DNA of 64,000 nucleotides from Cavenderia fasciculata (lineage: Eukaryota > Evosea > Eumycetozoa > Acytosteliales > Cavenderiaceae): assembly GCF_000203815.1 (NCBI RefSeq), contig NW_004457624.1:3038001-3102000 (forward strand). The letters are read 5' to 3'. Shown here one piece after another: positions 47,801 to 58,702 of this stretch. Position 1 is the stretch's first letter. Each line of letters begins with the position of its first letter. The notes under the pieces are model-generated. The model saw nothing but the letters and a program-made list of their open reading frames with translations, had not been told where the DNA came from and did no database searches. A program made the position numbers and the translations under genes.

Positions 47801-50033
47801 TCTGGGATAGCACCATGTTTTAGTAATAGTAGGATGATTTGTTCATGACCACCTTGAGCAGCCCAGTGAAGAGGAGTATAGGAATTATATTCTTCTTTCC
47901 AAGATTGAGCCAAATGAACCAATCGCTTTTCAATCATTTTATATTGAGCATGACGAACCTTTAACATACTTTCATAGTCTTTTAGAGTACTACTATTTAA
48001 TTCTTGTTGTTGTTTTTGTTGTTGTTGTTGTGGTGAAAGTGGTCTAATGCCATCCAATTGCTCCTTGGTTTGTTTGTAAGTGGTTGACAATCTACTTGTC
48101 TGTCGATTACATTCTTCGGTCATATGTACCACCTCTCCACCATAATCCCATACACCAGTCCTCCATGATATCAATGATGATCCTCTCTTTGTTTGTATCA
48201 TTTCATTTAATACTGTTTCATTTCCAGTTTGTATACATAAAAATAATGTAATTTGTGCAAACTTAAAAATAAAAAATAAAAAAGTTAGTAAATGAAATAA
48301 ATATTATTTCTTTCTTTTTTAATTTTCATATTCATTTTACCATTGTATCTAATAATAAATAAGATGATTCTAAATTAAAATTAAATAAACTTGATGTCAT
48401 AATTCCATCTCTAAATAATTTTAAAATCATTATTAATTAAATAATAATAATAATAATAATAATTAGGTTGTTAAAATTAAAATAAATAAATATTAGTTAT
48501 TATTTATTTGTTTGTTCTATTCTATTATTATTTTTTGTTTGTTTTGTTTTTTTTAATTTTATATATATATTACATACGATCTATGCCAATTGATTGAATA
48601 AAATTTATTTTTACCCATCAATAATACATTGGTATTTGAAGAGGTGATATCAGCTCCATTTTCCAACAAGACACGGATACATGATAGACGATTCTGCAAA
48701 TTCGATGTTATATCTTCAAGTCTAAGAAACTTTTTTTTAAAGTTGTCATATAACACGCTGTCCTCGGGGCAACCATACTTGTTCATTAACACACATTCTA
48801 GAATCAGTGGGTTATTGTTTGAAATGGCTGCTTCTGCTGCTCTCATATATGTCTTGCTGTCATGTAATATCGATAAAGACAATACATCGAGTGCTCTCTT
48901 TGTATCATGTTGTTCTATATATCTTATTAAATCTAAAAAGAGAGAGACAAAAAAAAGGGTCAGTCAAACAATGTACATATTGAACAACATGGTAGAAAGA
49001 AAAAGAAAAGGAAAGGGTTCCAACCCATCACTCACTCTCCCCCGTCGTCTTATCTCTCTCTCTCTCTATACACCACACACATATCCCACAACACACACAC
49101 AATACAATTGTATTTAAAGAAAAAAAGATAATCTTGGGGGTTTGTCATATTTGTTTTAGATTTTATAAACAAAATCTGACATGATTATCCAATCTAATCT
49201 ATTTTTGTATATGTGTTTGTGTGTGTGGTTGATGGGATGGGGCGATAGATAGATAGATAGTACATAAACTGTCTATTCATCCTTCATTCTCGTTCAACTA
49301 CTATTATTATTATCATTATTTATAATGTATTTGGACACTTACCAGAACTTAATTCAAGTATCATACGCTTTTTATATTCTCTTTTCCAACCTTTTTGAGG
49401 TACAAAGGTTTGTTTTGGTTTTTGTTGTTGTTTTTCTTTTTGTTGTCCATGTCCATGTCCATGTTCCTGTTCTGTTTGTGATTGTGATTGTGATGCCGAT
49501 TGAACAGGAGGAATTGTGGGGACGTTGAATCTAGAGAGAAAGAGTGGTTTCCATAATCTCTCATCTGATGATATGACCAGATAATAATGACAAGTTTTTG
49601 AAAAGGATAAGAGATCGTATACGTTTAATTGTCCAAGTATACCTAGTAAGGTTTCAGTGGGTAACAACTCCATTGGTGATGATATAAAATTATTTTGTCT
49701 ATACAAATCATATGTTGTCTGTTGTTCTAGTTGTTCTATTTGTTGTTGTTCAATCTTTTTTAGAATATCAATATCTTCTTGTTGGATCTGACTATTGATA
49801 CTAATATTTGGACTATAATATAAATGATGCTGATTTTGATTCTGATTATTGATCAAATTAAAGAAATAATCTTCTTCTTCTTGTTCTCTGTTTGCTTCGT
49901 CTTGTTCTTCTTCTTCGTCGTCGTAAGAATAGTGGTGGTCTTGAACTACTATTGTTTCTTCCTCAAGAGGACCATTAAATACTATATCATTGGTTGTTGA
50001 ACTTTGTGATCGTGATGGAGAATAGTAGCTCAT
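44876..50033 (-). CDS. F-box / ankyrin / TRAF-type zinc-finger fusion protein, 1428 aa
   Basis: Seven exons join in phase: 50033-49343, 48932-48578, 48410-48341, 48261-47713, 47645-46467, 46385-46320, 46252-44876. The acidic, Gln-rich N-terminus leads into an F-box at ~121-168 (MELLPTETLLGILGQLNVYD...DERLWKPLF). Ankyrin repeats are spread over ~245-350, ~500-555 and ~590-800: YTPLHWAAQGGHEQIILLLL, STPLHLAASGGHLESLKIIL and GYTPLHLALC. After an Asn-rich linker, ~1255-1410 holds Cys/His pairs in a TRAF-type zinc-finger pattern: CKDC...H...C, CPNSFHNGCQAKL, CDGYF, CTFCNQML, CPSCKCSF. The combination suggests an SCF ubiquitin-ligase receptor (inference). The junction at 49343/48932 spans a 410-bp intron, so separation into two genes remains possible, but the phase fits and no other start for the ankyrin part is visible. 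Confidence 0.8.
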
Positions 50034-51006
50034 TTAACTTTAGCTACCAAGTGTGTGTGTTGTTGTTGTTGTTGATGATAATAATAATAATATATATACA
50101 ATATAGGGTGAAATTGGGGTTTGGTTAAAGGTTCTATTTACAAAAAGGTAAAGGTTGTGTTGTTGTGATTATTATTATTATTATTGTTATTTAAATTAAT
50201 CCTATTTATCTCAAATTTGTGTGTGTATGTATGATATTATCTTATCTGTGTATTATCTATCTTATCTTCTATTGATTTGAGTAGTGTGGTTGGAAAGGAA
50301 AGGAAAGCTCATGAGGATGTTGATAGAGAAAGAGGATCGAAAGAGGAACTAGGAAAATGTGTCTAGAAGTTGTTGGGGTATAACAATCTAGCTGTTTGGG
50401 GGCATTCCACCACGTGATCCTTGAAACCACGCTCTCTCTGAGAGGATATTGATTTTTTGTGTTTTTGGCTAAACCCAAATACGTATGAGGGGTGGTCGAG
50501 ATAACCTTGATGATGTTGTCGAACCTTTTCGGCTCTTTCTAGTTTAGATACCATAGTTTATTTTACCATCTTTCTATCCTATTATTTTTGTTTTCTCTAG
50601 AGTATTCTCCCCATCTATCAAGATCCTTGTTGGGTCTTTCATCTAAGAGTCCTCTTTCCACATTTGGTTAGATTTTTATATAAAAAAAAAACCGTCACAT
50701 TTTATTTAACCTCTTTGTCCCTATTTGGGTAGAAAATGTTTGTTTTTTAGTTTTAGAAAAACTCAAATTAGTATTTTAGTTTTAGAAACAAAGTACTTTA
50801 ATATTTTTGATTTGATTTTTAAAGAATTTTAATTTACAATTTGATTTTATTTTTTGTATAATAAAAACTATCTTTTTTTACTTTTGGTTGTTGTTTTTAA
50901 ACAAAAAGGTTTTTAGATTTTTTGTTGTTGTTGTTGAGATAGTTTTTTTGATCTAAAAGATTTGTTTGTTTGTTGTTTTTTTTCTAATCTTTTCTTTACT
51001 TTTTAC
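50034..51006. other. Intergenic region upstream of the F-box fusion gene
   Basis: 973 bp between two minus-strand genes. It contains GTT triplets near 50061-50076, a homopolymer-rich 3' part next to the vault gene stop, and the 62-codon frame listed separately. Confidence 0.5.
50363..50554 (-). CDS. Possible small protein, 63 codons, unrecognised
   Basis: An ATG-to-TAG frame, MVSKLERAEKVRQHHQGY... to ARLLYPNNF, has balanced composition and lacks the homopolymer runs around it. It sits upstream of the F-box fusion gene on the same strand. No homology or splice evidence supports it, so it may be chance. Confidence 0.25.
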   Translation of the reverse strand: MVSKLERAEKVRQHHQGYLDHPSYVFGFSQKHKKSISSQRERGFKDHVVECPQTARLLYPNNF

Positions 51007-53702
51007 TTATTTTGGGATATTACCACCAACCAAACCATTGGCAGTATTGAAGAGATTGATTGGTGAAGAACCATCGGTAATCATGAAACTCTTGAGACCG
51101 AGACCAGAGAGGAGCTTGGCTTGCATTTCTGGGCCAGCTTGGGCGATGGATTTGATAGTGTCGGCACCGATGGATCCAACAATGTCTCTAAACTTCTTGG
51201 CATCGATTTCAGTGAGATCCTTGGCACGTTGGATTTCGAGTTCATCCAACTTCTTCTTGTATTGGAGTTCGGCCTCACGCTTTTGCTTGATCAAGAGGAG
51301 TTCAGATTCGGAACGGATCTTGGTGGCTTGAGCCTTGAGCTTGGCTTGGTTAACGTTAGCCTCGGCAGTGATGGCTTGGGCTTCAGCTTGGGCTTGAGCT
51401 TCTGCGGTTGCTTGACCGGTGGATTCGACGGCAGCAGATTGGGCTTGCAACTCGAGCAACTCCTTTTTGGCAAGTTCGGCAGCAGCTTCATCATTGATCT
51501 TTTGACGTTCGAGACGACCACGGGCACCTTGTTCGAGCTTTTCGGCTTCGTGACGGGCAGCAGCTTCTTGAGACTTGGTGGTGATTTCGATGGCCAATTG
51601 GACAGACTTTTGGAGAGAGTCACGGGTACGTTGGTCGACTGGTTCGACAGATTGAATATCAATGTTGGTGACGACGAGACCGTTGGAATTGAAAACAAAG
51701 TTTTCCTTTGGCTTGCCAGTTTCATCAAAACCAAAGACAGAGTGACGGATAATTTCAGCAGAACGCTTGTGGAAGTCGTCAAATGGAACGGCAGCGACGG
51801 CACCACGGACACGCGAGGCGATGGCCTTGCAAGAGTCACCAACAAAATCTGGGACTTGGAAGATCTTTTGGGCATCCTCCTTTTTGGTCTTGTCAATGAC
51901 AAATTGCCAGTTGTAGGACAACTTCAACGAGAGCTTGGCGTGATCAGAGGTTTCGACAATGACAACGTCGGTCATGAAATCTGGACCGAGGTAGAGAGCA
52001 ATAGACTTGATGACGTGTGGACGCTTTGGCTTTTCACCAGAGAGCGAGAGGACGGTAAAGTGTTCGTCTGGACCGAGCATGACCAACTCTGGACCGAAAA
52101 CAACACGAGCCTTCTTTTCCTTGTAATCGTAGATTTGGACGGCAGAGTTGTGTGGGGCACGGTAAGTAACAACACGGGTCTTGTCACGGCTGCCAAAGTC
52201 GGGGTCGTTGGTTTCCTTGGCAAAGACTTCTTCGACGGTCTTGGGCAACTCCTTTTCCCAGAGTTCTTCGTTTGGACGAAGCATATAGGTACGGGCAGAG
52301 AGCGAGGCAACCTTACCAGTCTTGATATCACGGACATAGATACCTTCGTTGTCGTCCAATGGGATCGAGGTACGCTTCTCGGCAACTTCGACTTGGACGG
52401 GTGGGATGAAATCGGTTGGACCATAGATCATCCAACGGTCACCGGCCAAATGGGTTTCGGCGCCATCAGTAAAGGTTTCCTTGGCACGGAGGAGGAGGGC
52501 TTCTTGGTCGTTGAGAATGTAGACTGGGTTGATACGGTTGCCTTCGAGCGACTCTCCTGGACGGAGGAAAAAGGAGACTTCACCCTTGCGCAACTCCTTT
52601 TGACCGAGTTGTGGCTTGCCGTTGGCACCGACTGGGTCGAGGACGACACAGTATTGACGCTTGGAGAGGGTGGTGATGGCAATCTCAGAGACGACGGTTT
52701 CATAGACATCGGCAATATGGGTTTCACGGTCGGACGAGGTGACGAGCCATTCTTCACCGGCCTTTCTTTGGACTGGGGTCTTGCCAGACTCGTCGGTGAA
52801 CGACTTGATGGCCTTGAGGTGGAGAGCCTTCTTGTCGGTCAAAATGTATGCGTTGACAGTCTCGACAATCTTTTCGTCGACGCCTGGCAAGTAGGAACCG
52901 CTTTGACGGACCAACCACTCTTCACCGGCCTTTCTGGCAGTGCCGAGTCTGTCGATACAGGCCTTGTTGGCACGGAGCTTGAGGGCTTGGTTTGGACCGA
53001 TAATGTTGGCCTTGATCTCTTCCTCGACACGGACTTCAATGCGTGGCAAGTAGGTGCCTGGACCTTCGTATAACCATTCGTCACCGGCAACGTGGGTGAC
53101 CTTGCCTTCGGTAAAGTCACGGAGTGCTCTGAGACGAAGAGCACGGAGTGGTGGAACGACTTGGAGGGCAGTGACCTTGCCAACCAACTTTTCACCTGGG
53201 TATAATGGGAATGGGTCTTGAGCAACACGGATCTCTTCATCACCGTGTCTCAACTTGACTTGGTTAAACTCATCCAAAGCCAATGATCCGTCGGCCTTGC
53301 GAACTACTGGGTTACCAATGGTGCAGTAGTTACGGAGTGGAATCATGATCATGGGATCTGGACCGGCAACTACCTTTTCGTGGTCTTGACGTGTAAAGGT
53401 GTTTGGACCAATCTCTACTCTGGTTACATTGGTATTATTATCCAAGACATGAATGTATTGGTATGGTTTGATACGTATCACTAAAATATATAATAGAGAG
53501 AAGAGAAATAAAAGAATGAATAAGTTAGAATAGAGAACTTAAGAAAAATCGTAAAGACTGTAAGACATCAAGTCTAACAACAAATATTGCGTTCAGTTTT
53601 GTGGTCGATCATTTGATAGATCGTTCACTACTTTTGCTCTATTTGTTGTTTCTATTGATGTTGAGTCTTGTTTGATAACAAACCTGAGTTGGTGGCATCC
53701 AT
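51007..53702 (-). CDS. mvp: Major vault protein (paralogue 1), 830 aa
   Basis: Exon 1 (53702-53684) encodes MDATNS. An unusual GTTTGT donor opens a 203-bp intron, and exon 2 (53480-51007) carries the rest. The N-terminal vault repeats are clear: [13 protein letters not shown] near 45, then [51 protein letters not shown]. The shoulder domain (~530-660; [17 protein letters not shown]) and the long cap helix (~660-800; Ala/Glu/Gln-rich) follow, with a Gly/Asn C-terminus. MVP forms the shell of cytoplasmic vault particles. Strong codon bias implies high expression and generates a 650-codon antisense shadow frame. It is transcribed divergently from paralogue 2. Confidence 0.96.
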
Positions 53703-53749
53703 TTTTTAGAGCTTAGATGTGTATAAAGAGTAGTATTAAAAAAGTATAG

Positions 53750-54073
53750 TGAAAAGTGTTAAGAGAGATTGAGAATAAAAATATATATATAAATAAACAA
53801 AGTAAATATATATAGAGAAACCAAGTTAAATAATATAATCAAGTAAGATGGTGTGATGATGTAAAAGAAAAAAGCTGATATTAAAAGATGCTGGCCAATG
53901 GCTCTCTTTAATTATTTTCGAAAAAATTTTAATAAATTTCCTGTAAAAATATCCTAACGTTGACCTCACACAACGTGACGCACACATCGATCAGCTGAAT
54001 TTTTCACAATTCACGGAAGCTTAGATTCATCTTCAGCTGATCGTTGCATTCATCTTTGTATCTGCTGTCATAT
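53750..54073. repeat. Left arm of a 324-bp inverted repeat (vault promoter of paralogue 1)
   Basis: Reverse complement of 55403-55726 with one mismatch by my reading (a T/C difference near the outer end). It occupies the region directly upstream of the paralogue 1 start, beginning 48 bp from the ATG. Weaker similarity continues outward to about 54170 and inward to the start codons. Confidence 0.92.
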
Positions 54074-54182
54074 TAACAATACTATGGAGTGAATTGTGGT
54101 ATTTGGTGTACTTTTAATTTTAATTAATTGATCCTATGAAATGATGCGTTGCTGATCATCAGCTTGATCGTGTGGCGATATG

Positions 54183-54232
54183 ATCGACCATAGAAACACG
54201 CTCATCAGCTTGGCCGTGTTTCTATGGTCGAT
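54183..54232. repeat. 18-bp perfect hairpin between the vault genes
   Basis: Arms 54183-54200 (ATCGACCATAGAAACACG) and 54215-54232 are exact reverse complements around a 14-nt loop. It lies at the outer edge of the left promoter arm. Short ATCAGCTTG motifs recur nearby (loop and 54150-54165). Confidence 0.9.
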
Positions 54233-54372
54233 ACTAATTAATATATACTCGCGATAATCATAATTAGATTATTTAACATCATTATTAATATTAAATACAG
54301 AGGAAACTCGAAAGATCATATAGAACTTGAAGAGCGATGGTTTTATTTAAAGATCTGGTTTGGTAGTATGGG

Positions 54373-54791
54373 TTAAAAATGTTTAATACTACTGTAGTCT
54401 CTGTCTGGTATGATGAATTCGAATACAGATAGGCATTTGATAGATATTTTCACTTCATATACATATGGGGTTTTGATATATGTATATGGTCCTACTTCGG
54501 CCATAATTAATATTGGAATCTGGTTGAATGTAAAACTATCCTCGATCTGTTCGTCATCTTTATCATATCCTTTGTATTGATAATGGCTTTGGTAGTGCGA
54601 CTTTGGTCGATCTAACAATGCTAAAAATAGCTCCACAGTGCTGGGTCATATGGAATGGCTTTTACCATTGTCAATTTGAAGAGGTACTTTCCCTCAAGCG
54701 CCTTGAGAGATTTTTCCAGGTCATAAAGCAAAAGCCTGGCAGACATATCTTGTTGTTGTTGAGGCCGGACTTGAGGGGTCACCTTCTTAAT
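54373..54791 (-). pseudogene. Frame-broken fragment of an unrecognised gene
   Basis: The minus strand from 54791 reads VTPQVRPQQQQDMSARLLLY... KLTMVKAIPYDPALW and then hits a stop. A shifted frame takes over at about 54636 with ELFLALLDRPKSHYQ... to 54373. Both halves look translated and meet at the frame change, as expected for an old gene with an indel. No family recognised, no flanking repeats seen. Confidence 0.5.
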
Positions 54792-54841
54792 CTATCCTAA
54801 TCTATCATATCTACACTTGATATATTGATTGATGATAATCA

Positions 54842-55028
54842 TGTGATTAATTCACACAAAGAACAGTCGATGGTTGATTTGATCGATTGATGATCATGTG
54901 ATTAAAGTCAACAAACAACATACATGAATATATTGGTGGGGCTTGATTCTGATTACGGTCGATGGTTGTGACATTTTTAGATGTGTATAAAGAGTAGAAT
55001 TAAAAAAAGTATATTCGTGAATGAAAAG
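54842..55028 (-). pseudogene. Orphan inverted copy of the paralogue 2 first exon, 5' UTR and intron start
   Basis: Reverse complement of 55720-55906, with one mismatch seen. It includes the 5' UTR, the ATG, the 17 codons [17 protein letters not shown], the GTATGT donor and about 80 bp of intron. There is no downstream exon 2 on this strand in matching phase. The copy starts at the CTTTTCA where the 324-bp promoter repeat ends. Confidence 0.9.
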
Positions 55029-55402
55029 GCAATAAATATAAACAATGGGTCTGACCGAACATAACCAATTGATTAAAAAGGGGTGACGATTATATCTAAT
55101 AGCTGCCATTATTAAACTGTAGACATGTTGACTATGAAATTGATGTTAAATAATCTGATTATGATTATTATACAATGTTATGTAAAAATATAGCTGATCT
55201 CTCTCACAAACAAAAATTATACAAAAGAGTCCCTTTGAAACTTCTTAAGAGCTAATCAAACAAAAGGAATAGCAATTCATCACTGACCATAGCAAGTCTG
55301 CACGACCAAGCCGATGAGCAACGCATCGACCAATTAATTTAAAAAGATAACCAAACAACACTGCAATTAACTCCATAGCAAGTCGCCTCATACTGCATTT
55401 TA

Positions 55403-55726
55403 ATATGACAGCAGATATAAAGATGAATGCAACGATCAGCTGAAGATGAATCTAAGCTTCCGTGAATTGTGAAAAATTCAGCTGATCGATGTGTGCGTCA
55501 CGTTGTGTGAGGTCAACGTTAGGATATTTTTACAGGAAATTTATTAAAATTTTTTCGAAAATAATTAAAGAGAGCCATTGGCCAGCATCTTTTAATATCA
55601 GCTTTTTTCTTTTACATCATCACACCATCTTACTTGATTATATTATTTAACTTGGTTTCTCTATATATATTTACTTTGTTTATTTATATATATATTTTTA
55701 TTCTCAATCTCTCTTAACACTTTTCA
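55403..55726. repeat. Right arm of the 324-bp inverted repeat (vault promoter of paralogue 2)
   Basis: Matches the reverse complement of 53750-54073. It ends 47 bp before the paralogue 2 ATG. The shared promoter predicts co-regulation of the two vault genes. Confidence 0.92.
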
Positions 55727-55773
55727 TTCACTAATATACTTTTTTTAATTCTACTCTTTATACACATCTAAAA

Positions 55774-58468
55774 ATGTCACAACCATCGACCGTAATCAGA
55801 ATCAAGCCCCACCAATATATTCATGTATGTTGTTTGTTGACTTTAATCACATGATCATCAATCGATCAAATCAACCATCGACTGTTCTTTGTGTGAATTA
55901 ATCACGATAATCATGTGTCAATCAATATATACTCAGTAATCTAACCATTTCATTATTTTATTTACTCTATTTATATTTTTGTAGGTATTAGATAATAATA
56001 CAAATGTTGCAAGAGTCGAGATTGGTCCACAAACCTTTACTCGTCTCGATCACGAAAAGGTAGTTTCAGCATCACCATTGTCAATGATTATGATCCCACC
56101 AAGAAACTATTGTATTATTGAAAACCCAGTTATTAGAGGAGCTGATGGAAAGCTCATTCTCGATCAATTCGAACAACCAAAGCTCAGACACGGTGACACT
56201 GAGATTCGTTTTGCTCAAGATCCATTTGCATTATACCCAGGTGAAGTCCTCTTGGCCCCACCAGTCCCACTCCAAGTTGTACACGCCAACAGTGCCCTCC
56301 GTCTCAAGTGTCTTCGTGACTTTGTCGAGGTCACTGCCGACAAGAAGGAGCTCCACCACGTCGCCGGTGACGAGTGGCTCTTTGAAGGCCCAGGCACCTA
56401 CTACCCCAAGGTCGAAGTCCAAGTTGTCGAAGTCGCCAAATCCACCATCATCAAGGAGAACCAAGCCCTCCGTCTCAGAGCCCGTCTCCAAACCACCGAT
56501 CGTAAGGGTGTTGTCCGTCAACCAGGAGAAGAATGGTTGGTCCGTGACAGCGGTGCCTACTTGCCAGGTGTCTATGAAGAGATTGTTGGCTTTGTTGCCG
56601 CTCTTGTCTTGACCGACCGTATTGCCTACCAATTGCTTGCTCTCCGTTCCTTCAAGGATCAATTTGGCAAGTCCCGTCGTGCCGGTGAAGAGTGGATCAT
56701 CACTCAAAAGGACAGCGACACTTACATCCCATCGGTCGATGAAAAGGTAGTTCGTGACTTGAAGGCCATCACCCTCACCAACCGTCAATACTGTATCGTC
56801 GCCGACCCAATCGACCCAACCTCTGGCAAGAACCAACTCGGCCACAAGCAACTCCGCAAGGGTGACCGCACATTCTTCCTCTTGCCAGGCGAAACCTTGG
56901 TAGGTGGTGTCCAAAACGTCAACGTCCTCGCCGAAGACGAAGCCCTCTTGCTCTCGGCCAAGGAAATGTTTGTCGAAAAGACAGAAAAGGAGACTGTTAC
57001 CCGTAAGCCAGGAGACAGCTGGATGATCTATGGTCCAACCGACTATATCCCACCCATTGAAATCGAAGTCGTCGAGAAGCGTAAGCGTATCCCATTGGAC
57101 GTCAACGAAGGTATCTATGTCCGTGACACCAAGACTGGCAAGGTCCGTTCCGTCATTGGCGCCTCGTACATGTTGTCTGCCAACGAAGAGAGATGGCCAA
57201 AGCCCCTCACCCCAATCGTCGACGAGCTCCTCTCCAAGTCGGCCACCCGTGACGCCAACGAAGAGTCCAACGATGTTGAACGTGATCCAACTGAAGTCGT
57301 CACTTACCGTGTCCCACACAATGCCGCCGTCCAAATCTATGACTACCGTAAAAAGGAGGCTCGTGTCATTTTCGGTCCAGAGTTGGTCATGCTCGCTCCA
57401 GATGAAGAGTTTACCGTCCTCTCCCTCTCTGGTAAGATTCCAAAGCGTCCAAACCATATTCGTTCCCTCGCCCTCTTCCTCGGTCCAGATTTCATGACTG
57501 ATCTCATCACTGTCGAAACTGCCGATCATGCTCGTCTCTCCTTGAAGCTCTCCTACAACTGGCATTTCAAGATCGATCCAAAGAATACTAGCAAGTTGTT
57601 TGCCTCATCCGATTTCACTGGTGATTTGTGCAAGGCTACTGGTTCTTTGGTTCGTGCTGCCGTCGCTGCCTCCACTTTTGACAACTTCCACAAGCACTCT
57701 TCGGAAATCATCCACGAAGCTGTCTTTGGCAAGACTGAAGATGGTAGCCCATGCGACCAATTGGTTTTCGAAACCAACGGTCTCGTCATTACCAACATTG
57801 ATGTTCAATCTGTAGAACCAGTTGATCAACGTACCTTGGACTCTCTCCAAAAGTCTGTCCAATTGGCCATTGAAATTACCACAAAGTCACAAGAACAATC
57901 TGCCCGTCAAGATGCCGAACGTCTTGAACAAATTGCTCGTGGTGAATTGGAACGTCAAAAGATTGTTGATGAAGCCCATGCCGAACGTGCTCGTTCCAAC
58001 CTCGTCAAGCTCCAAGCTCAATCTGCCTCTGTCGAATCCACCGGTCAAGCTATCGCTGAAGCCCGTGCTCGTGCTGAAGCCTCACTCATTGCCATCGACG
58101 CTGAAGTCAAGCAAGCCAAGCTCGAATGTGAAGCCTCTGAAATTGAAGCCGCCGCCGAACTCGAACAAACCATTGCCCTCCACGAATCTGAAATCGACCA
58201 CATCCAATCACTCAATGAACTCGAGGTCAACAAGGCCAAGGAACTCGCTGGCATTGAAGTCTCCAAGTTTTCCAACCAAGTCGAAGCCCTCGGTACCGAA
58301 ACCATCAAATCCATTGCCCAAGCTGGCCCAGAAATGCAAGCCAAGCTCCTCGGCGGTCTCGGTCTCAAGAGTTTCATGATTACCGACGGTAAATCTCCAA
58401 TCAATCTCCTCAATACCGCTAATGGTTTAATCGGTAATACTTCATCTGGTTCATTTGGTGATTTCTAA
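55774..58468 (+). CDS. mvp: Major vault protein (paralogue 2), 844 aa
   Basis: Exon 1 (55774-55824) encodes 17 residues. A 160-bp intron (GTATGT...TTTGTAG) precedes exon 2 (55985-58468). Same architecture as paralogue 1: vault repeats ([65 protein letters not shown]), shoulder ([17 protein letters not shown]) and cap helix ([16 protein letters not shown]...), ending SSGSFGDF. D. discoideum also has more than one MVP, which co-assemble. The intron is phase 0 after codon 17, whereas paralogue 1 has a phase 1 intron after codon 6. The two proteins are clearly diverged although their promoters are near-identical. Confidence 0.96.
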
Positions 58469-58702
58469 AAATTGAAAAAAGAAACAAAAAAAAATCATAG
58501 ATCAAAAAATTATCTTTCCCTATCATCACACAAAACAAAAATGTAACACTTTTTGTTTCAATCAAAAAAAAGTTAAAAAAGATAGTTTTATTATAAAACA
58601 AAATAAATCAAAATTGTAAATTAAATTTAAACAAAACAGAATAATAATATAGAACAATATAATTGATTATTTACACTTTTTTTTTTTATATTTATTTATT
58701 TA

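Noticed and set aside
51121-53073. 650-codon open frame on the plus strand opposite vault paralogue 1
   Set aside because: It is the antisense shadow of a strongly codon-biased gene; the minus-strand protein is unmistakably MVP. The same applies to the 444-codon minus frame opposite paralogue 2 (56231-57565).
54842-55028. Orphan exon as an alternative first exon of vault paralogue 1
   Set aside because: It is on the right strand, but its phase 0 donor after YIH would join to an exon 2 that already contains [11 protein letters not shown] in phase 1, duplicating and frameshifting the sequence.
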